A stretch of 64,000 nt of DNA, taken from NCBI RefSeq assembly GCF_000757905.1, contig NZ_JRLH01000012.1. The stretch is one strand, 5' to 3'. A program made the position numbers and the translations under genes. Of this stretch, positions 18,312 through 27,772 are shown in pieces; within the stretch, counting starts at the first letter, position 1, and each line of letters begins with the position of its first letter. Source of the stretch: Arsenophonus nilaparvatae. Its GTDB lineage: Bacteria > Pseudomonadota > Gammaproteobacteria > Enterobacterales > Enterobacteriaceae. The notes beneath the pieces were generated by a model. The model made no database searches and was not told the origin of the DNA. It worked only from the letters and a program-made list of their open reading frames with translations.

Positions 18312-18995
18312 TTAAGGCATAAAGCGGTAGCCAATTCCAGTTTCAGTCAGTAGGTGTACTGGTTGAGTTGGATCGTCTTCCAATTTTTGCCTTAAATGCC
18401 CCATATAAATACGTAAGTAATGATTATGTTCAACATAGTTAGGACCCCATATTTGCCGTAACAGATGACGTTGAGTTAACACTTTGCCGCTATTAGCGAT
18501 AAATTCACTGAGCAAACGAAACTCAATTGGAGTAAGGTGGAGTTCTTGCTGATTTTTCGTTACTCGTCGATTGATTAAATCAACACTAATATCACCAAAT
18601 CGAAATATTGGGTCTAGCTGATTTTTACGTGCATAGCGGCGTAGGGCAACTCTCACTCTGGCCAGTAGTTCACTGATGCCAAATGGCTTGGTTAAATAAT
18701 CATCTGCACCGGCATCCAGCGCCATCACTTTATCTGTTTCATCTGCCCGTGCCGACAATACTAATACTGGAATATGGCTCCATTGGCGTAAGTCACGGAT
18801 CAAATCAATACCGTCACCATCAGGTAAGCCAAGATCGAGGATCAACAAATCCGGCTTGCGGGTCGCTGACTCGATTAGTCCTCGCTGATAGGTTTTTGCT
18901 TCATATACACGAAAATTTTCACCTTCTAATGCCAGTTTGACAAATCGTCGTATCTCTTTTTCGTCTTCAATGATTAAAATATTGTGCTGGATCAC
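18312..18995 (-). CDS. kdpE: Response regulator KdpE
   Basis: A 227-residue OmpR/PhoB-type regulator that, phosphorylated by KdpD, activates kdpFABC under potassium limitation or ionic stress. The receiver domain shows the acidic pair IIEDE, phospho-acceptor Asp54 in LLILDLGLPDG, and the Lys of LTKPFG. The C-terminal winged helix contains TPIEFRLLSEF and the recognition region YVEHNHYLRIYMGHLRQKLE. Its ATG overlaps the kdpD stop by four bases, indicating translational coupling. Last gene of the operon. Confidence 0.97.
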   Translation of the reverse strand: MIQHNILIIEDEKEIRRFVKLALEGENFRVYEAKTYQRGLIESATRKPDLLILDLGLPDGDGIDLIRDLRQWSHIPVLVLSARADETDKVMALDAGADDYLTKPFGISELLARVRVALRRYARKNQLDPIFRFGDISVDLINRRVTKNQQELHLTPIEFRLLSEFIANSGKVLTQRHLLRQIWGPNYVEHNHYLRIYMGHLRQKLEDDPTQPVHLLTETGIGYRFMP

Positions 18996-21691
18996 TCCGT
19001 TTCAATTCCCTCTTCTATAGTAGGAACTTCTTTTAAAGGTAAAACAAAGTGGAAAGTTGCTCCACTTTTTTTGTTATTCTCCGCCCAAATTTCGCCATTG
19101 TGCAGCTCAATAATCGCTTGGCAAATGGCCAGTCCCAAACCCACACCAGGAATGGAAGATTCTTTTTTAGCTCGAGAAAATTTATCAAAAATAAATTTTT
19201 CCTGTCCTTCCGGTATGCCGATACCTTTATCCCAAATTTCAATATGGACATATTTACCTTGAGGGTAGGCATCAATGCCAATAGGAGAGTTTTCAGCCGA
19301 GTATTTAATTGCGTTTTCCAGTAAATTAATGATCACACGTTCGAGTAAATTGGCATCGCAATAAAGTAATAGATCAGCAGGAACATTAATTTTAGTTGGA
19401 TGGCTTTTTAATGCATATTCGAGAGAACGTAATGCGCTACCGATAATTTCTTGTAATGATTCCCAGGTAAGAGTTGGTATAATGCCACCGGACTGGATCC
19501 GCGCCATATCTAGCAGATTATTGACTAATCTTGAGGTACTTAGGATTTGCTGACGTATTTGGTTAACCTTTTCGGTATGAGGTGAATGTTCAGCACTTAA
19601 TTCCAACATCAATATTTCTGTTTGGCCAAATATTACCGTGAGTGGGGTCCGCAAATCATGAGAAAGTGCTGCCAATAAAGAGTTTCTCAGTTGTTCGCGT
19701 TCAGCATCCAGTTTGGCAGATTCTGCTTGTCTAGCAAGTTGTAATCGTTCAAATGCATTGGCAATTAAGCCAGTAAAAGTTTGTAGCAGTCGTTGCTGTT
19801 CCGGGATCAGTAATTGACGCAAATTTTGTGGTTCGATAGCTAATATGGCTAAAGTTTCTTTTGAAGTCGCAATCGGTTGTAATTGATAAGGCACGCTAGG
19901 TAATGTATCTGTTCCGGCACCCGCTGGTTGATTTTTATCAAAGCTCCATAATGCAATTGCTTGATCAATTTGTACTTGACCATAGTCAGCCAGTTTAAGC
20001 GGAACCAGTTGTTGATGATCATTGGGTAGCAACAGACTGACTTTTGCTTTAAATGCATTGGAAAGGAAATGATAACCTGTTTTTGCAATATCAATTTCAT
20101 TCAGAGCTCGGCTTAGCTCTTTGGTCATTTCATAAAGATGGCGAGTCCGTTGTTCACGATAACGAGCGACTTTAGCTTGATAGCGCATACCAGCAGCGAG
20201 ATTACCTACTAAAAGACCAACAACCAGCATGACAATGAAGGTTATCAAATATTGCATATCAAAAACAACAAAGGAAAAATGGGGCTGGACAATAAACAGA
20301 TCAAAACCGATAACATTAATAAATGCAGCAAAGATAGAAGGATTTCGGCCATACAGCAGAGCGATAATAACAATCGCTAATACATACACAGTGACAACAT
20401 TAGCCTGATCGAAATTAAGCAAAAAACGATTAGAAAATAGGGTGATGGTAATACATAACAGAGCGGCGAATAGATAACCCTGGATATTTCCTCGCCATTT
20501 GTCACTTAGCGGCCGGCGTTCAGTCTCCTTTTCCCATGAGGTATTTTCATCCAGTGCAATGATAATCAGATCTAAATCAGGTCCTAACTTGCCTAAGCGT
20601 TCAGCAAAATCAGGGCGAATTTTACAGTTTAGTAGTCTCCACGTTTTATTTTGCTTACGACCAATAATAATTTTACCTAAGTTATGCTCGCGAGCATAAT
20701 CTAAAATAGCCTTTTCTTCATTTGCATCAGCTAGGGTTGAGGTTTCTGCGCCTAAATCTTGCGCCAATTTTAGTGCTTTGAGAATAGCGCGTCGTTTCTC
20801 CTCAGCTATGGTATGTAATTTAGGGGTTTCTACATACACGGCATGCCAACTACAACCAAGCTTAGCGGCAAGTCTGGCTGCCGATCTAACCAATTTTTCA
20901 TTTCCTATGTTGTGACCAATGCAAACTAATAAGTTATCGTGAGTATGCCAAACTTGAGAGTAACCTTGGGTATCGCGGTACTCACGCATTTGATTATCGA
21001 CACGATCGACGGTACGTCTTAGTGATAACTCTCTTAGGGCAATTAAGTTGCCTTTACGAAAGAAATGTTCAATTGCTCGTTCGGCTTGTCCGGCAATATA
21101 GACTTTTCCTTCATTCAGCCGTTGGCGTAGGTCGTCAGGTGGTAAATCGACTAAAACAATTTCACTGGCTTGGTCAAAAATATGATCAGGTACCGTTTTA
21201 CGCACGCGAATACCGGTAATACTGCCGACAATATCGTTTAAACTCTCTAAGTGTTGTACGTTGATGGTGGTTAAAACATCAATACCGGCATCTAATAACT
21301 CTTCAACGTCTTGCCAGCGTTTAGGATGACGACTGCCATGCGGGTTACTAAAAGCTAATTCATCCATTAAAATAATGGCCGGGTGACGTGCTAAAGCACC
21401 GTCAATATCAAAGGTATTAATTTTACGTCCGTGGTAGCGGATCCGTTTTGCTGGCAGTTGTGGCAAACCTTCCAATAACGCAGCAGTTTCTGATCGATTG
21501 TGCGTTTCTACCACACCAATGACAACATCAAGCCCTTGAGAGCGAAGCCGTTGGGCTTCTTGTAGCATTGCATAGGTTTTTCCTACTCCAGCGTAGGCGC
21601 CGAAGAAGATCTTTAAGTTGCCGCGAATTTTTTCATTGGCAATACTCAATAAATCTTCTGGGGTAGGGCGTTTCGGTTCCTGGCTCTCCAT
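18992..21691 (-). CDS. kdpD: Sensor histidine kinase KdpD
   Basis: An 899-residue inner-membrane kinase/phosphatase that senses potassium and turgor signals. In order: the N-terminal KdpD domain with Walker A GAYAGVGKTY (residue 32 on), a Usp-like domain (about 250-375), four membrane helices (about 400-500), a GAF-like region, the dimerisation/phosphorylation motif LSHDLRTPLTVI (near 675), and the HATPase with NLLENAIKYS and GVGLGLAIC. E. coli KdpD is 894 residues. The start is ten bases after the kdpC stop. Frame intact. Confidence 0.97.
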   Translation of the reverse strand: MESQEPKRPTPEDLLSIANEKIRGNLKIFFGAYAGVGKTYAMLQEAQRLRSQGLDVVIGVVETHNRSETAALLEGLPQLPAKRIRYHGRKINTFDIDGALARHPAIILMDELAFSNPHGSRHPKRWQDVEELLDAGIDVLTTINVQHLESLNDIVGSITGIRVRKTVPDHIFDQASEIVLVDLPPDDLRQRLNEGKVYIAGQAERAIEHFFRKGNLIALRELSLRRTVDRVDNQMREYRDTQGYSQVWHTHDNLLVCIGHNIGNEKLVRSAARLAAKLGCSWHAVYVETPKLHTIAEEKRRAILKALKLAQDLGAETSTLADANEEKAILDYAREHNLGKIIIGRKQNKTWRLLNCKIRPDFAERLGKLGPDLDLIIIALDENTSWEKETERRPLSDKWRGNIQGYLFAALLCITITLFSNRFLLNFDQANVVTVYVLAIVIIALLYGRNPSIFAAFINVIGFDLFIVQPHFSFVVFDMQYLITFIVMLVVGLLVGNLAAGMRYQAKVARYREQRTRHLYEMTKELSRALNEIDIAKTGYHFLSNAFKAKVSLLLPNDHQQLVPLKLADYGQVQIDQAIALWSFDKNQPAGAGTDTLPSVPYQLQPIATSKETLAILAIEPQNLRQLLIPEQQRLLQTFTGLIANAFERLQLARQAESAKLDAEREQLRNSLLAALSHDLRTPLTVIFGQTEILMLELSAEHSPHTEKVNQIRQQILSTSRLVNNLLDMARIQSGGIIPTLTWESLQEIIGSALRSLEYALKSHPTKINVPADLLLYCDANLLERVIINLLENAIKYSAENSPIGIDAYPQGKYVHIEIWDKGIGIPEGQEKFIFDKFSRAKKESSIPGVGLGLAICQAIIELHNGEIWAENNKKSGATFHFVLPLKEVPTIEEGIETE

Positions 21692-21700
21692 CTATCAACC

Positions 21701-22294
21701 TTATTGTATTTTTGCATTCTCAGATTGTTCAAGCACATCAAGAGCTATATTAAGTTTAAGCACATTAACGACAGGTTCACCTAAGAAACTAAAGAAAGGT
21801 CGTTCGGTGTTATCGGCAATTAAGTGTCTAATTTTATGTAAAGCGAGTCGGCGCACTTTAGCAACTCTAGCTGCTTGATAATATGCTGCACTTGGTGAAA
21901 TATGAGGATCTAATCCACTGGCTGAAGCCGTTATCAGATCGACAGGAACGGCCACGTTATTTTGATTATTGAAAATTTTAATTTGTTGAGAACGAACAGC
22001 AAACTGTTTTTGCAATTCGGGATTATTGACCGCCAAGTTACTGCCACTCGAGGCTAATCCATTATAAGGGCTATCAGGTGTTGCTGACGGCCGCCCATGA
22101 AAATATTTAACATCAGTAATCGATTGGCCAATCAGTGCCGAACCAATAGTACGGTTATTCTTTTCAATCAATGAGCCTTTAGCTTGATAATTAAAGAAAG
22201 CATTTGATAAACCAGTGATAAATAATGGATAAACAATTCCGGTTGTAATAGTTAGAAAAATGAATAACACAAATGAAGAACGTAACACATTCAT
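21701..22294 (-). CDS. kdpC: Potassium-transporting ATPase subunit KdpC
   Basis: The small membrane-anchored subunit that stabilises the KdpA-KdpB complex. One N-terminal membrane helix (FVLFIFLTITTGIVYPLFI) is followed by the periplasmic domain with family motifs GSALIGQ, YFHGRPSATPDSPYN and LVTASASGLDPHISP. I chose the ATG at 22294 instead of one 45 bases upstream that overlaps kdpB, because the protein then starts like E. coli KdpC and an AAGG site precedes it. It begins 13 bases after the kdpB stop. Confidence 0.95.
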   Translation of the reverse strand: MNVLRSSFVLFIFLTITTGIVYPLFITGLSNAFFNYQAKGSLIEKNNRTIGSALIGQSITDVKYFHGRPSATPDSPYNGLASSGSNLAVNNPELQKQFAVRSQQIKIFNNQNNVAVPVDLITASASGLDPHISPSAAYYQAARVAKVRRLALHKIRHLIADNTERPFFSFLGEPVVNVLKLNIALDVLEQSENAKIQ

Positions 22295-22307
22295 ATTCAA
22301 TACCTTA

Positions 22308-24374
22308 TTAGGACATAAACAGGCTAAGCAGTAGATCAATCAGCTTGATACCAATAAATGGTATAACTAAACCACTTAATCCATAAATCCATAAATTACG
22401 GCGTAGTAATGCTATTGCACTCATCGGATGGTAACTAACACCTTTTAGCGCTAATGGGATCAGGGCAACAATAATTAATGCATTAAAAATAACTGCTGAC
22501 AGGATCGCTGAAGAAGGTGAGTGTAATTGCATGATATTTAATATATTAAGCTGAGGATAGGTCACTGAAAAAGCGGTAGGAATAATGGCAAAATATTTGG
22601 CAATATCATTAGCAATACTAAAGGTTGAAAGAGAGCCTCTGGTCATCAACATCTGCTTACCAACATGAACGACTTCGATAAGCTTAGTTGGATTTGAGTC
22701 AAGATCGACCATATTACCGGCTTCTTTTGCTGCTTGAGTGCCAGAATTCATGGCAACAGCAACGTCGGCTTGTGCCAGAGCTGGCGCATCATTAGTACCA
22801 TCACCTGTCATAGCAACCAGGCTCCCATCTGCCTGATATTGGCGGATCAATGCCAGTTTAGCTTCAGGGGTTGCCTCGGCCAGGAAATCACCAACACCGG
22901 CCTCAGCGGCAATGGCTGCGGCCGTCAAATGGTTATCACCGGTGATCATCACGGTTTTAATTCCCATCCGGCGCATTTCAGCAAAACGTTCTTTGATGCC
23001 TCCTTTTATAATATCTTTTAAGGCGACAACCCCAAGAATTTGTTGATTCTCAACAACAACTAATGGTGTTTCCCCTTTACGGGCAACTTCTTCGACTAAT
23101 TTTTCTGTTTCAGCTGGGACTCTGGCATGACTGGTTTCCAAATAACGACGAATAGAATCGGCTGAGCCTTTTCTGATCACTCGATCACCCACATTTACGC
23201 CACTCATACGTGTCATGGCAGAAAAGGGAACAAAAGTGGCATTTAATGCCTGTAGATCACGTTCACGTAAATTAAACAATTGCTTAGCTAAGATAACAAT
23301 GCTACGTCCTTCTGGTGTCTCATCAGCCAGTGACGATAGTTGGGCAGCATCAGCCAGTTGTTGCTCTGAAACACCTTTAATGGGTAAGAATTTAGACGCT
23401 TGGCGATTACCTAAGGTAATAGTACCTGTTTTATCGAGCAATAAGACATCGACATCACCGGCAGCTTCTACAGCGCGTCCACTGGTTGCGATCACATTGG
23501 CGGCTAACATTCGGCTCATACCGGCAACGCCAATTGAAGAGAGTAATCCGCCGATCGTAGTCGGGATCAAACAAACTAATAACGCAATCAGTACCACGAT
23601 AGAAATTGGGCTACCGCTACCATTGATTTCAGCGCTAAATAAACTGAAAGGATAGAGGGTTGAACAGATTAATAGAAAAATAATCGTTAATGCAGTTAAT
23701 AGTATGATTAAGGCGATTTCATTAGGTGTTTTGCGTCGTTGAGCACCTTCAACCATCGAGATCATGCGATCAAGAAAAGTTTCACCAGGATTGACCGTAC
23801 ATTGGATAATTAACCAATCAGATAGTACCCGCGTTCCTCCCGTTACTGAAGAAAAATCACCGCCAGACTCTCTAATAACAGGGGCCGATTCACCGGTAAT
23901 GGCACTCTCATCAACGGAAGCTCCGCCTTCAAGTACTTCACCATCGCAAGGAATAATTTCGCCCGCTTCAACCAGTACGATATCGCCTTTTCTTATTTGA
24001 TCAGAGTTAATTTTCTCTTTTACTGCCTGATAATCGGCACTGGCTAAACGAGTAGTAATGCTTTGTTTTTTAACACCTTTAAGGCTAGCTGCTTGCGCTT
24101 TACTGCGACCTTCAGCCAATGCTTCGGCAAAATTAGCAAATAGAACGGTAAACCATAACCAAACCGCAATTATGCCGGTAAATAGCGTACTGTTGTCAAT
24201 TGAAGGCGTGAATAATTGATAAAACCAAATTAATGTCGTTAATATACTACCGATATAAACGATAAACATAACTGGATTGCGCCACTGAATTTGTGGCGCA
24301 CATTTTTTAATAGCGTCAAATAATGCTTGGTGGATCAATTTACTATCAAACAATAGGCTGATATTTTTGTTCAT
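22308..24374 (-). CDS. kdpB: Potassium-transporting ATPase catalytic subunit KdpB
   Basis: A 688-residue P-type ATPase that drives high-affinity potassium uptake through KdpA. It shows the actuator motif TGES, the phosphorylation motif DKTGTIT (near residue 315), the nucleotide-binding KGSAD region, and the hinge motif TGDGTNDAPAL, with seven or so predicted membrane helices. E. coli KdpB is 682 residues. Located between kdpA and kdpC with short spacings. Frame intact, no missing catalytic residue. Confidence 0.98.
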   Translation of the reverse strand: MNKNISLLFDSKLIHQALFDAIKKCAPQIQWRNPVMFIVYIGSILTTLIWFYQLFTPSIDNSTLFTGIIAVWLWFTVLFANFAEALAEGRSKAQAASLKGVKKQSITTRLASADYQAVKEKINSDQIRKGDIVLVEAGEIIPCDGEVLEGGASVDESAITGESAPVIRESGGDFSSVTGGTRVLSDWLIIQCTVNPGETFLDRMISMVEGAQRRKTPNEIALIILLTALTIIFLLICSTLYPFSLFSAEINGSGSPISIVVLIALLVCLIPTTIGGLLSSIGVAGMSRMLAANVIATSGRAVEAAGDVDVLLLDKTGTITLGNRQASKFLPIKGVSEQQLADAAQLSSLADETPEGRSIVILAKQLFNLRERDLQALNATFVPFSAMTRMSGVNVGDRVIRKGSADSIRRYLETSHARVPAETEKLVEEVARKGETPLVVVENQQILGVVALKDIIKGGIKERFAEMRRMGIKTVMITGDNHLTAAAIAAEAGVGDFLAEATPEAKLALIRQYQADGSLVAMTGDGTNDAPALAQADVAVAMNSGTQAAKEAGNMVDLDSNPTKLIEVVHVGKQMLMTRGSLSTFSIANDIAKYFAIIPTAFSVTYPQLNILNIMQLHSPSSAILSAVIFNALIIVALIPLALKGVSYHPMSAIALLRRNLWIYGLSGLVIPFIGIKLIDLLLSLFMS

Positions 24375-24384
24375 TTATATTCCC

Positions 24385-26088
24385 TTATTGGACGGAATGC
24401 CAAAGTTGTAAATGTTCAGCAATTGGTCCAAGTGCCAGGGCAGGCACAAAAGTGAGTGCACCAATAACGAAAACAGTTAGTATTAACAAGCCAATAAAGA
24501 GTGGGCCATGAGTGGGTAATGTGGCAAAGCTCTCGGGCTGGCGCTTTTTCCTTACCATAATACCCGCAATAGCCATTACTGCAGTAATTAAGCCAAAACG
24601 ACCGACAAACATAACAATACTCAACGTAATATTATAAAATAGGTTATTGCTATTTAATCCTGCAAAAGCGCTACCATTATTATTCGCAGCTGAGGAAAAT
24701 GCATAAAGAACTTCACTAAAGCCGTGAGCGCCAGGATTTAAAATAGCACTGCGTCCTGCTTCGGTAAAAAGCGCCAGTGTTGTTCCTAGCAATGTTAAAG
24801 CGGGGGTGATTAAAATAGCGATAGCGGTTAATTTCATTTCCTGAATTTCGATTTTTTTCCCCAGATATTCAGGTGCTCGACCTATCATTAAACCCGCCAA
24901 GAAAACGGCTAGCATAACAAATAGTAGCATGCCATATAACCCGGAACCTACGCCACCAAATACCACCTCACCAAGTTGGATAAGCCACATTGGTATCATC
25001 CCGCCCAATGCAGTAAAAGAATCATGCATGGCGTTTACTGCACCGCAGGAGGTTGCTGTTGTGATGACAGCATAGAGTGCCGAATTTAAAATCCCAAAGC
25101 GACTTTCTTTACCTTCCAGATTAATATTACTGTTAGCACCTGAAAGCATCAATTGTGGGTTACCTTGCATTTCTGCGTAAACAACGATAGCGATAGCAAG
25201 AGTGAAAATGATCCCCATTGTCCAAATTAATGTTGTACCTTGCCGACTATCACCGACCACGCGGCCAAATGCAAAATAGAGTGCAGTGGGGATTAAAAGA
25301 ATAGCAATCATTTGGCTAAAATTGGTTAACGCGGTAGGATTTTCGAAAGGGTGTGCTGAATTGGTGGCAAAAAATCCACCGCCATTAGTACCTAATAATT
25401 TGATTGCTTCCTGCGAAGCGACGGGTCCCATTGGGATAATTTGGTTTTGGTTTTGTAATGTTTCTACCACTAGATACGGCGAAAAATTTTGTAACACACC
25501 TTGGCTGACAAAAAATAAGGCAAAAATAATCGCCAGTGGTAGTAAAAGATAGAGTGTAATACGAGCAATATCTATCCAGGCATTGCCCAGCGTTTTTACC
25601 CCTTGGCGGGCAAAGGCGCGGATCAGCGCAAAAGCTACTGCAATACCGGTAGCAGCAGATAAGAAATTCTGTACCGTTAATCCCGTCATTTGACTAAAAT
25701 AACTTAAGGTGTGTTCTCCACTATAGGCTTGCCAATTAGTATTGGTGATAAAACTAATTGCGGTATTAAGTGCAAGATCCCAATTTAGATTGACAAATTT
25801 TTGTGGATTGAGCGGTAGATTGTATTGATTGATTAATAGCAGAAAGAGAAATACGCCACCAATAACGTTAAACAGCAGCAGCGCAGTAACGTATTGTCGC
25901 CAATTCATTTCATGTATTTCACCGCCGGGTTTGCGCAACCGACAGCAGCTCCATAAGCCGGATTCTATTTTGAAAACCCAGATCGGTAAATCACTTTCAA
26001 TCAATAAAGCGATATAATTTCCTACAAATTTAGCGATAACAAGCAGGAGAATTAAAAAACTGGCAATTAATAAAGCACTACTTACCAT
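24385..26088 (-). CDS. kdpA: Potassium-transporting ATPase channel-like subunit KdpA
   Basis: A 567-residue polytopic membrane protein of the SKT superfamily that binds and passes potassium. The four selectivity-filter-like segments are visible, including TNTNWQAYSGE, GTNGGGFFATNSAHPFENP, TATSCGAVNAMHDSF and SSAANNNGSAFAGL. E. coli KdpA is 557 residues. Its ATG directly follows the kdpF stop. Frame intact. Confidence 0.98.
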   Translation of the reverse strand: MVSSALLIASFLILLLVIAKFVGNYIALLIESDLPIWVFKIESGLWSCCRLRKPGGEIHEMNWRQYVTALLLFNVIGGVFLFLLLINQYNLPLNPQKFVNLNWDLALNTAISFITNTNWQAYSGEHTLSYFSQMTGLTVQNFLSAATGIAVAFALIRAFARQGVKTLGNAWIDIARITLYLLLPLAIIFALFFVSQGVLQNFSPYLVVETLQNQNQIIPMGPVASQEAIKLLGTNGGGFFATNSAHPFENPTALTNFSQMIAILLIPTALYFAFGRVVGDSRQGTTLIWTMGIIFTLAIAIVVYAEMQGNPQLMLSGANSNINLEGKESRFGILNSALYAVITTATSCGAVNAMHDSFTALGGMIPMWLIQLGEVVFGGVGSGLYGMLLFVMLAVFLAGLMIGRAPEYLGKKIEIQEMKLTAIAILITPALTLLGTTLALFTEAGRSAILNPGAHGFSEVLYAFSSAANNNGSAFAGLNSNNLFYNITLSIVMFVGRFGLITAVMAIAGIMVRKKRQPESFATLPTHGPLFIGLLILTVFVIGALTFVPALALGPIAEHLQLWHSVQ

Positions 26089-26178
26089 TTAAAAATCCTC
26101 CGCATGAGTAAGCGCATAAATCAAATAGAGAAATAATATTCCAATTAGAATGATCCCTGTGATAGAAAAGATGGACAC
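26089..26178 (-). CDS. kdpF: Small membrane subunit KdpF
   Basis: A 29-residue single-helix protein that stabilises the KdpABC complex. The sequence has a hydrophobic core (IILIGILFLYLIYALTHAEDF) matching the E. coli KdpF ending YALINAEAF. The start is GTG at 26178, with AGGAG seven bases upstream; length equals E. coli KdpF. The stop directly abuts the kdpA ATG. It is the first gene of kdpFABCDE. Confidence 0.92.
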   Translation of the reverse strand: MSIFSITGIILIGILFLYLIYALTHAEDF

Positions 26179-26255
26179 AGTTTGTCTCCTCATGATTTTA
26201 ATGTACTGAGCTTAAGTCTTTCAATGCAAAGAATCTGATAAAAAGTCTACTCATA

Positions 26256-26275
26256 GTGTAAAAATAGTATAAAAA
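26256..26275 (-). promoter_or_regulatory. KdpE-binding site upstream of kdpF
   Basis: On the minus strand this reads TTTTTATACTATTTTTACAC, which closely matches the E. coli KdpE site upstream of kdpFABC (TTTTTATA, then TTTACACC). It lies about 78 bases before the kdpF start, room for a promoter between. A possible -35 TTGCAT and -10 TACATT, 18 bases apart, follow downstream. Role in potassium-responsive activation is inferred from the match. Confidence 0.7.
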
Positions 26276-26552
26276 TACCAATATAATAGTTTGTCTGTTA
26301 TTACTATTATCGCTATTTTTTGTTACAATAAATAAACCGTAGTTAATATAATGTTTATTTATTGTAATAATGACTGCTTTTTTATTGTTTAATAAGCAAA
26401 TAAATTACGATATAAAGAAAAGTGCTGATAAAAACAGCAAAAAAGTGGTCTGATGAGTAGTAATGCTGGTTTTTATCAGATAAAATTTTCATTCATTACA
26501 TAATATATCTCAATTGTTTATATCAATTGATAACTTTATAAGGAGGATCTTT

Positions 26553-26756
26553 ATGTCTGAGTATCGTCAATATCCTTGGCATCAAGTTCTCTTGCGTCGT
26601 GTTGGTGTTGTATTATTAGGCATTGTGGCTTTTCCTATCATGATTTTTCGACATGATCGTAGCCGCTTTTATAGTTACCTACACCGCATGTGGCTAAAGA
26701 CTAGCGATAAACCCGTTTGGTTGGCCAGCGCTGAAGATACCGAATCGATGAAGTAA
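26553..26756 (+). CDS. ybfA: YbfA family small protein
   Basis: A 67-residue protein with one hydrophobic helix (VGVVLLGIVAFPIMIF) followed by a conserved basic region (DRSRFYSYLHRMWLKTSDKPVW) that is nearly identical to E. coli YbfA. The ATG at 26553 has a strong AAGGAGG site seven bases upstream; an upstream in-frame start without such a site was rejected. It is divergent from kdpF, as in E. coli. Function is unknown. Confidence 0.9.
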   Translation: MSEYRQYPWHQVLLRRVGVVLLGIVAFPIMIFRHDRSRFYSYLHRMWLKTSDKPVWLASAEDTESMK

Positions 26757-26779
26757 TTAATTGATTAAAAAATAAAATG

Positions 26780-26814
26780 TCCTATTACTGTTTGTGATAG
26801 GGCGTTTTTGTTTT
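26780..26814 (+). terminator. Rho-independent terminator after ybfA
   Basis: The arms tcctattac (26780-26788) and gtgataggg (26794-26802) pair, with two G-U pairs, around a five-base loop, followed by cgtttttgtttt. It sits 24 bases past the ybfA stop. Confidence 0.75.
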
Positions 26815-26888
26815 AAGTCGTTGTGAAACATATTTTTAAGTTTAATATTTAATAAAATAAATCAGTTTTACAAATAGGATAGTAAGTA

Positions 26889-27632
26889 ATGCATAATATT
26901 GAATTAGAACAACTAATCAATACGCACTTGAATATTTATGAATATCAAGACTATGCGCCCAATGGGCTTCAGGTGGAAGGGCGCTCAGAGGTAAAAAAAA
27001 TCGTGACCGGTGTGACTGCATCGCAAGCGTTACTTGATGAAGCGGTAAAATTAGCTGCAGATGCGATTATTGTTCATCATGGTTATTTTTGGAAAAATGA
27101 AGCCGCCGTTATTCTTAATATGAAGCGTAATCGATTAAAAACATTGCTTTGCAATGATATTAACCTTTATGGTTATCATTTGCCCCTTGATGCCCATCCC
27201 ATTTTGGGAAATAACGCGCAGTTGGGGAATATCATGGGGGTTCGGTTTGAAAAGCTTATTTCGCCTTTATTGCCAATGGGTAGTTTTGCTCAACCGATAA
27301 CGGCTGATGATTTAGTGTCGCGTTTAACCAATAAGTTAGCTCGTCAACCCTTGTATTGTGGTGATAATGGCCCAAAAGAGATCAGTACCATTGCCTGGTG
27401 TACAGGGGGCGGACAAAATTTTATTCAACAAGCAGCCGAGGCAGGTGTTGATGCTTTTGTGACAGGTGAAGTTTCTGAGCAAACGATCCATATTGCCAGA
27501 GAAATGGGGATCCATTTTTATGCCGCAGGTCATCATGCAACGGAGCGATTTGGCGTTAAAATGTTAGGTGAATGGCTGCAAAAAGATTATGGATTTGAGG
27601 TGACTTTTATCGATATAGCCAATCCAGCCTAA
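26889..27632 (+). CDS. ybgI: Nif3-like dinuclear metal-binding protein YbgI
   Basis: A 247-residue Nif3/GTP cyclohydrolase I type 2-like protein, nearly collinear with E. coli YbgI, which forms a hexameric toroid with a dinuclear metal site. Metal-ligand motifs are IIVHHGYFW, the central LPLDAHP, and AAGHHATERFG near the C-terminus; DYAPNGLQVEG near residue 20 is family-typical. Genes that follow ybgI in E. coli (ybgJKL, nei) are absent; gltA is next and convergent. Its biochemical role is not settled. Confidence 0.95.
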   Translation: MHNIELEQLINTHLNIYEYQDYAPNGLQVEGRSEVKKIVTGVTASQALLDEAVKLAADAIIVHHGYFWKNEAAVILNMKRNRLKTLLCNDINLYGYHLPLDAHPILGNNAQLGNIMGVRFEKLISPLLPMGSFAQPITADDLVSRLTNKLARQPLYCGDNGPKEISTIAWCTGGGQNFIQQAAEAGVDAFVTGEVSEQTIHIAREMGIHFYAAGHHATERFGVKMLGEWLQKDYGFEVTFIDIANPA

Positions 27633-27690
27633 TTTTTGTAAGGATAAACACCAAGCCAGCTAAAAAGTATTAAAACCAAGGGTTATCACC

Positions 27691-27753
27691 AAACTGTGTC
27701 TTGTATTCTATATGATGATTGTTTATGCAAAATAAAATAGTAAGACACAGTTT
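27691..27753. terminator. Long inverted repeat between convergent ybgI and gltA
   Basis: aaactgtgtctt (27691-27702) and aagacacagttt (27742-27753) are perfect 12-base complements separated by 39 bases. The position between two converging genes and the T-rich sequence beyond it suggest a bidirectional terminator, though the loop is long for one. Confidence 0.4.
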
Positions 27754-27772
27754 ATTTATCAATAATAATTAA

